From: Malania oleifera
Taxonomy: Eukaryota > Streptophyta > Magnoliopsida > Santalales > Ximeniaceae
NCBI RefSeq assembly: GCF_029873635.1
Contig: NC_080418.1
Span: 10,368,062-10,432,061 of the forward strand
Direction: 5' to 3'
Length of the DNA: 64,000 nucleotides
Shown here: positions 58,330-64,000 of the stretch, piece by piece
Layout: every line of letters begins with the position of its first letter
How positions within the stretch are numbered: position 1 is the stretch's first letter
Program-made: the position numbers and the translations under genes
Notes under the pieces: model-generated
Told to the model about the DNA's origin: nothing
The model's database searches: none
What the model saw: the letters and a program-made list of their open reading frames with translations, nothing else

Positions 58330-59927
58330 GAAGAAAAGAATGAGCCACTTGCCACATAAGGTTATCAAGTAGCCCCCGATTCTTAACAAGTGACTGAACC
58401 TAGGTGTCCCTGTGAGTTTGATGGTAGTTCAAACCCTCATAATTTCTTAAATTGGTTGGTCAACATAGAAAACTATTTTGGCTGAGATGGATCTTCTGAC
58501 AGCCAATGCGTCCACTTTGCTAAATAATTATTGGATTAATAAAAGAATACTAGGAAACTATTGAAAGGGACATAGGGTATTTTGGAGAACCTATACCATT
58601 TAGTTTACGATAAAATACCTTTAAAAGATGAATACATCTCAAGTTCTTATAGGAGACAACTAGTAGACCAATTGTATACCCTTAAACAATGTCTTTCAGT
58701 GTAGGACTATTTTTCTAAATTTAAAGATCTTGTGTTTAGATGTGATACGGATGAAAGCACAAAGATTGTCCCTGTGTTGGAAAAAGGGTTAAGACAAGAA
58801 ATTAAAAGTCAAATTCTTTGAGAAAAACCAAAGACTCCTATTACTTTATCCAATGTTTATTGCACAAGTTTGGAAGCATTAGAGATTTCTCCAAATTTCC
58901 AATTACAAGAACATCATCTCTCATGTTAGGCAGTTACATCAACCTAGAGCAGGTTCTAAGTGGTCAAAAGATGGCCACAAATTTGTCCAAAACGTTGAGG
59001 AGACGACTCAACTTGTTGAAGTTAATTACCCCAATATTTCAAGTCCTTATATGAATTATTGTGCAGTTAAATATCATGATTATGTTACTAATTTGCATAT
59101 TATCAGTGCAAAATTTCCAAATACTTTAATTGTTTTCTTTCAGGAAGTGAACTATAGTTCTTTCCGAGATAAAACTATAGAGTTGTCTGTAGTGACCTTA
59201 GATATAATTGATGTTACCACTAGGCTAGACACAAACATTTACTTGCCACTAGAATTTGATGCTAAGACACGTAATGAATCTCAAGAAGAGTTATCAACTA
59301 TGCATGCTGAAGTGCTTGTCAATGACTCAATTTATAAACCACAATTGGCCACTCCTAACCGAATGAATTAGCAACATTGGTTTCTGTAGACTTTATTCAA
59401 GATTCCTTAGTTGTTGAGCCAATTATTACAAATCCCGAAATGATTTCTTCTCCATCCAATGAATATGTGCTTCCATCACCTACATTTTTTCTTTCCACGC
59501 TTTCTTTAACCAAACTTGGTGAAACTTTTTTGATCATTTTCTGAATATGGACCAAATGCATATTTACTTGATTTCCATAGATTTGGATATTAAGTTAATT
59601 TCATGTTTGGCAAATTTGTTACTTCATTTGAAGGATACTGGAGCCTTCCATGCTTGCACATGACTTCACCAGATCAACTAGTGCTTCTCAACTTCAAGCT
59701 CGCATGCTGTTGTCACGTCATATTCGAATCCTGATACAAATAATTATCATTTTTCAGGTTATGAATCTTTAGTTGGAGGGCCTATTTGCTACTCTCCTAT
59801 GGTACTGGAAAATGCAATACATTTTATGTCAATTCTTAATTTTGCGTCTTGGTTGAATGTGTCGAAGATTTTCAATTTTTTGCCATTACATCATTTCAAA
59901 ACTCAAGGTTGTTTAACTGGGGGAGTT
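58330..59927 (+). mobile_element. Ty3/gypsy gag remnant
   Basis: Readings from about 58410 to 58820 follow gypsy gag order (a NWLVNIENYF segment, then a YRRQLVDQLYTLKQ segment). A purine tract GGGGGAG lies immediately before the LTR at 59928. Pol is not recognised between them. Broken. Confidence 0.6.
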
Positions 59928-60421
59928 TGATGGAGTACTGTCTATGGATAATTCTAAGCATTTATATTCATGTTCAAAGATTTGCAAATTAGGGATTCTA
60001 TATTAGTTTGTGGGTATTTGTTTATTTCAAGAGTAACTTCTAATTACTTTGGGTTATTTTATGAATTTTTTATTGTTTTGTTATTTTGTAATTTTCAATA
60101 TTTTTTATCTTTAGGCCTTCTTAGTTGCCTATAAATATAGGCTTATGATGTGAGAATAAGCAACTTTTGACAGTTAATTTAGTCTTCAAAGCAGTCTCTC
60201 TCCCCTTTTCTCATGCCTTCTTCCTCCTCCTTTCATCTTCTTCTTCCTTATCCTCTTTTTTATTTCTTTCTGTTTTGCTTCTATTTTGTAACTTGTCTTT
60301 GATATTTTGTTTTGTCATATTGTTTCTCCCTTCTTCTCCCTTATTCATTCTACTTCTTCTCTTCTCCTCTTTGTTTCTCCCCTTCAATTCTCTCTTTTTG
60401 TCCCTATTGTTTGCTACATCA
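59928..60421 (+). mobile_element. LTR of a gypsy element related to the intron 5 element
   Basis: It starts TGATGGAGTACTG and ends GCTACATCA. TATA box CTATAAATA near 60130 and a CT/CTT-rich leader. The end motifs (TGGAG and CTACATCA) are shared with the LTRs of the element in TOC75 intron 5, so the two are probably related families. 494 bases. Confidence 0.65.
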
Positions 60422-60763
60422 GCAGTGTTGGTTCAAAAGAAATGGTATATTTCGCTGCAAATGTGTGTAGACTATTGAACTTCAAACAAGGTAACCATCA
60501 ACAAGAAGTACCCTCTATCAAATGTGGAGTTGCTGTTTGATCGGCTATCCAAAGCCTCTTACTTCATAAAACTTGACCTGCAAGCAGTTGGGTTATTGGC
60601 AAGTGCAGATAGCAGGGGGAATGAGTCAAAAGACAAACAGTGACTAGATATGGCTCTTATGAGTTCCTAATGATGCCATTCTGTTTGAAAAATGCTCCTG
60701 CTACTTCCTGTAATTTAATGAATGATACCTTCTATGATTATATTGACCATTTTGGGGTTCTAT
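60422..60763 (+). mobile_element. Ty3/gypsy reverse transcriptase remnant, first part
   Basis: The reading shows the RT order with [13 protein letters not shown] and KNAPAT at about 60632-60710, the substrate-loop region of gypsy RT. Interrupted at 60764 by a hAT-type element. Broken. Confidence 0.75.
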
Positions 60764-61818
60764 CATGCTTTTAACCGCGGGTAGCGTAACATAACGGTAA
60801 CAAGTGTAACGAGAAGCGGGAGTAGTGGATGTTACATAATGGGAAGCGGGTGTAACTGTCATGAATTTTTTTCAAGCATGCACAACCTTGTGCATATAAG
60901 TGTATTTGCATGTTTTCAAATTTTAACCTTTCTTAAAGTTTTAGTGTATTTTGAATCCTTTAGTTCAACTAACTAAGTTGTTTGGTAAGGGAAAGAAGTT
61001 TAAATTTGTTTTAAACCACCACTTGGTGCGATGGCAGGTGCCTCCGCCCTCGGTATGGGTGGTCTCGAGTTCGACACTTGGGAGCGGCCTCTCCAAAAAA
61101 TGGGGGTAAGGCTTGCCGACATCCACCTGTCCCAGACCCCACTCAAAGTGGGAGCCTTGTGCACTAGGGACGACCTTTTTTTGACAGAAAATTACGTGTG
61201 CGCGCACATTTATACTTCTCATTGTTCTTATGCGTGATAAATCCTTTTATGTGCTAGCTTAATTAATAAAAAAAAAAATATACTTAATTAAAAAAAAATA
61301 CATTATACACTCCATTAATCTATTAGACACATGATACATATGAATAATACAAATATACAATAACTAGAAAAGAAAGAAGGTTGAAGTTGAAAAATATAGA
61401 ACGCAAATATCAAATTGCTATAATCAAAATAAAATATTATCCTAACAAGTTAGTATTTTCAAATTGTTAATTAATGCATCTCTCGTGAGTATTTAAAAAA
61501 AAATTGTATCATTATTATCCTTATTATAATCTTTTCCCCCTCTCGCCACAAAGTATGTTGATAATGATTTATGAAAGAGGGGGAAAGAAACAAAGTGAGA
61601 AAAAAAATTAGAAAAAAAATAATTTTTTTGGCATAATAGTCCTGCAGCGGTTACATAATGGCTATTGCGGCCTTTACATGGCAGTTGCGGCCTGTAACGG
61701 CCGCTACAGGCTTGATTTTTCTTCCCACCGATTTTGCGGTGTATAACGGTATTGGGAACCCAAAATACCGTTATGTAACGGCGTTGCATAACAGTCGCAC
61801 CCATTATTTAAAACCATG
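60764..61818 (-). mobile_element. hAT-type non-autonomous element 3, carrying a SINE
   Basis: An inverted relative of the element at 30984-31885: the sequence shows it end for end, including the GTTACATAACGG-type subterminal motifs. Ends CATGCTTTTAA and AAAACCATG. Flanks GGTTCTAT (60756-60763) and GGTTATGT (61819-61826) agree at 6 of 8. It is 1055 bases against 902 in the relative; most of the excess is the SINE at 61021-61182. Confidence 0.85.
61021..61182 (+). mobile_element. Au-like SINE
   Basis: A tRNA-derived head (ACTTGGTGCGATGGCAGGTG), a B-box-like GAGTTCGACAC, then GGGAGCGGCCTCTCC and GGGAGCCTTGTGCAC, all landmarks of plant Au SINEs, ending in a T run. The related hAT element at 30984-31885 lacks this block at the matching place (AAACCACC then TTTGAT), which provides an empty site. 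162 bases. Confidence 0.8.
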
Positions 61819-62130
61819 GGTTATGTACCTAGATGTTGTAATTTATAGTGCTTCCTTGGAGGATCATGTGCATCATTTGAGAAAGGAGTTGATCAAGTTG
61901 CAGTAAAATCAATCGTATGTTACGAAGGAAAAATCTGAAATTTGTCACCAAGAAGTGATGTTCTTGGGACATTGAGTAAGAAAGGGACAAGTCAAAATGG
62001 ATGGAAGGAAAGTCAAGGTCATCCTTGATTGGACTGCACCCTTAAAGGATGTTGAATAGCATTCATTCCTAAGGTTGGCTAACTATTACTAGAAATTCAT
62101 TTAGGGGTATAAAGAAAAAGTTGCTCCTAT
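61819..62130 (+). mobile_element. Ty3/gypsy reverse transcriptase remnant, second part
   Basis: Continues RT after the hAT insertion: YLDVVIYSASLEDHVHHLR at about 61827-61890 is the active-site region (YLDD context) and the segment after it. It reaches the region before RNase H at 62130, where the SIRE-like LTR begins. Broken. Confidence 0.8.
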
Positions 62131-63843
62131 TGGCCTAACAAGACTTACATTTCTTATTTTGATGATAACAAATCAGGATAAGTTTGATATGGTTTTCAAG
62201 TTGAACTGTTTCAGGAAGCAGGTAAAAGCTCAAGTATTTTAAAGCCAAACTTAAAGGTTAATAAAGCTCATGATGGACATACTTTATAAAAGCTTGAAGA
62301 ATGAAAGATGATTGAAAGCTCAAAGATGATATATGATCAAGGAAAGATTTCAAAGCAAGGATTTACATGAAGATCGAAAGTTTAGAGTTTTAAGGATGTC
62401 TCTATGTAATTATTTCATTTAAACCTCAATATAAATTGAATTGAAGCTCTTACAAATAAAAAGAAACTAAAAAACAAATTTTTGAAAGACCTTAAAATAT
62501 GTTTTAAATCAAAATGATAAAGGTCTCAAGTAATGAAAGAAGTTTTCAAAGTGAAAAAGGAATTTTTTGAGAGCCAGGCGACTGCCCAATATAGGCAGGA
62601 GACTGCCAAAATTAAAGGAATTAAAAACTGGGAGGCAGTAGAGTCCCAAGCGACTGCCTGAAACCTGTCAGGCGCCTGGGTGGTCAAGCCATTCGACTGT
62701 CTGTGTCTTGGCAAGCGACTGCCAGTCTTCTAGTAGTTTAGTTTTTACTATGGCAGACGATTGCCACTCGAGCAGGATTTTAAAAACTCAACGGGAAAAT
62801 TTTTTAAATGGTTTTCTTGGGCTTTACTCTTTTTGAAAACTTGATGTTTACTCCAAGCAAACTTGGGGGGCAAGGAATTATCTTTTAAACATCTATAAAT
62901 AGCCCCAACTATAATGATTTTCTACACCAAGAAATTTTCTAGCAATCAAGAACTCTCAAAGCTCTCAATCTCTCTTGTGCTCATCTTGCTTTTACTACTG
63001 AATTGCTACTGATCCTAACTCCGAATTTGAGTCTTCAAAGTATGAATCTTTCAATACACGGAAGATAAATTTGGTGATCTAAATTCAATTGAGCTTCAAT
63101 CTCTTTATATTGATTTACATTGAAGTATATTTGTGCTGAATATTGTACTAACCAACTTTGTTTTGAGAGTGTCTCTTGTATACAAATTTCTCTCTACTTG
63201 TTTCTTGTTTCTAGACGATTCAAGGTTGTTGGATTGTCGTGCCAAGCAAGGGGATATCGTTTGGAAAGACGGGCTCTAGCCTAATCGAAAGAGTGTTGTA
63301 AATGGTGTTATTCCGCCCAGCAAAGGAACTGACTTAGTGAATCCTTTGGTATCAGCCGAACCTCGTAAAACTCCGTGTTCCTCTCTCTTCCCTACTCTTT
63401 ATTTTTCAGCATACTTTACAAATTGCGTGGATGCTTTAAAATTTCTGAATTCTAAGTGTTTGGTTATTAAATAAACTGGAAGATAATTTGTTTTGATTTG
63501 ATCAGCATTGATTGCGGAAACCGAAAGAGACTACGTTGGTTGATCATCCTAAACTTATTAAACTGAAGGTTTATTTAAAATCTGAACCTTGGAAAGAAGT
63601 GTGAATATGAATTTTTAACACAGGGCTTATACAAATCCAACAAACATTGCATATTACTACAGGGCTATTGTCAAAAGAATCAAGTGCTTGGTTATTTTGT
63701 ATTGATTGTAGTTGATTTGGATTGATTATTTTACAAGTACTTTGTGATTGTGTTTGGGTTGTGTTTATTGCTGTAATATAAAAACTTTTAAAAAAAACAT
63801 AAATCTTTAAAACCCAATTCACCCCCCCTCTTGGGAACTATAT
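62131..63843 (+). mobile_element. SIRE-like Ty1/copia solo LTR 2
   Basis: Starts TGGCCTAACAAGAC, then TTTTGATGATAACAAA, and ends with the TTCACCCCCCCTCTTGGGAA block. An array of GGCGACTGCC-type near-palindromes lies at 62570-62770. Target duplication CCTAT is perfect (62126-62130 and 63844-63848), and the gypsy pol resumes on the far side. 1713 bases. Same design as the LTR at 21203-23289, but a distinct subfamily by sequence. Confidence 0.85.
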
Positions 63844-64000
63844 CCTATTTTCAGCTACTTTGATTAATTTGCTAATGAAGGATAGAAAATGGATATGGGC
63901 AGAGACATGTCAAGTTGCCACTGTTGAAATGGTTGTACCTTCAGAACCACTGCTGGGTTTCCCTATATTTGATCTGCAGTTTGTGATGCATGGTGATGCT
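63844..64000 (+). mobile_element. Ty3/gypsy pol remnant, continuing beyond the window
   Basis: Reads as the RT/RNase H linker (LINLLMKDRKWIW at about 63867-63906), the direct continuation of the pol interrupted at 62130. Confidence 0.75.

Noticed and set aside
60422-64000. Reverse transcriptase considered as an endogenous pararetrovirus
   Set aside because: Its motif order and continuation through the RNase H linker are those of Ty3/gypsy pol; no movement-protein or viral coat features seen.

Overview
This is nuclear DNA from a flowering plant, almost certainly a eudicot. It is AT-rich, dense in transposable elements, and its host genes have spliced GT-AG introns. The species cannot be named from the sequence. 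Only two host genes are supported. TOC75, the protein-import channel of the chloroplast outer envelope, lies on the + strand at 25007-40967. Its seven exons give 814 residues and it looks complete. The 3' half of a J-domain (DnaJ-like) protein gene lies on the - strand at 42166-44536. The two genes converge tail to tail about 1.2 kb apart.

Left arm (1-24830): nested long-LTR retrotransposons. Five LTRs of one Ty3/gypsy lineage occur at 1-2091 (-), 3989-6287 (-), 8533-10465 (+), 10466-15044 (-, split) and 20030-24227 (+, split). Each carries a cluster of degenerate TCGTCGACGA palindromes just upstream of a TATA box. The third and fourth abut tail to tail and together interrupt a Tat/Ogre-like LTR (6385 to about 17612). 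The fourth is itself interrupted by a 2.5 kb LTR of another gypsy family (11682-14202). The fifth sits in the 5' leader/LTR of a minus-strand Ty1/copia fossil (gag at 19389-19805) and hosts a SIRE-like solo LTR (21203 to about 23289). This nest ends within a few hundred bases of the TOC75 start codon.

Middle (25007-44536): TOC75 has short introns except intron 5, which is 12.6 kb. That intron holds a 7.05 kb Ty3/gypsy element with both LTRs and a perfect GAAAA target duplication, a hAT-type non-autonomous element inside that gypsy element, an older gypsy integrase remnant, a Harbinger-type MITE, RTE-type LINE tails and an 84-bp minisatellite. The DnaJ gene has a second hAT-type element in an intron. 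Its 5' exons, including the HPD motif, were not found.

Right arm (45292-64000): a minus-strand copia fossil, an old gypsy gag, a probable solo LTR, a non-autonomous LARD-like element with 0.8-0.9 kb LTRs and no recognisable gag/pol (53775-57462), and a gypsy pol. The pol is interrupted by a third hAT-type element, which carries an Au-like SINE, and by a second SIRE-like solo LTR with a CCTAT target duplication.

No bacterial, phage, CRISPR or organellar feature was seen. The most unusual recurring signal is that three unrelated LTR families carry arrays of short near-palindromes in their LTRs.
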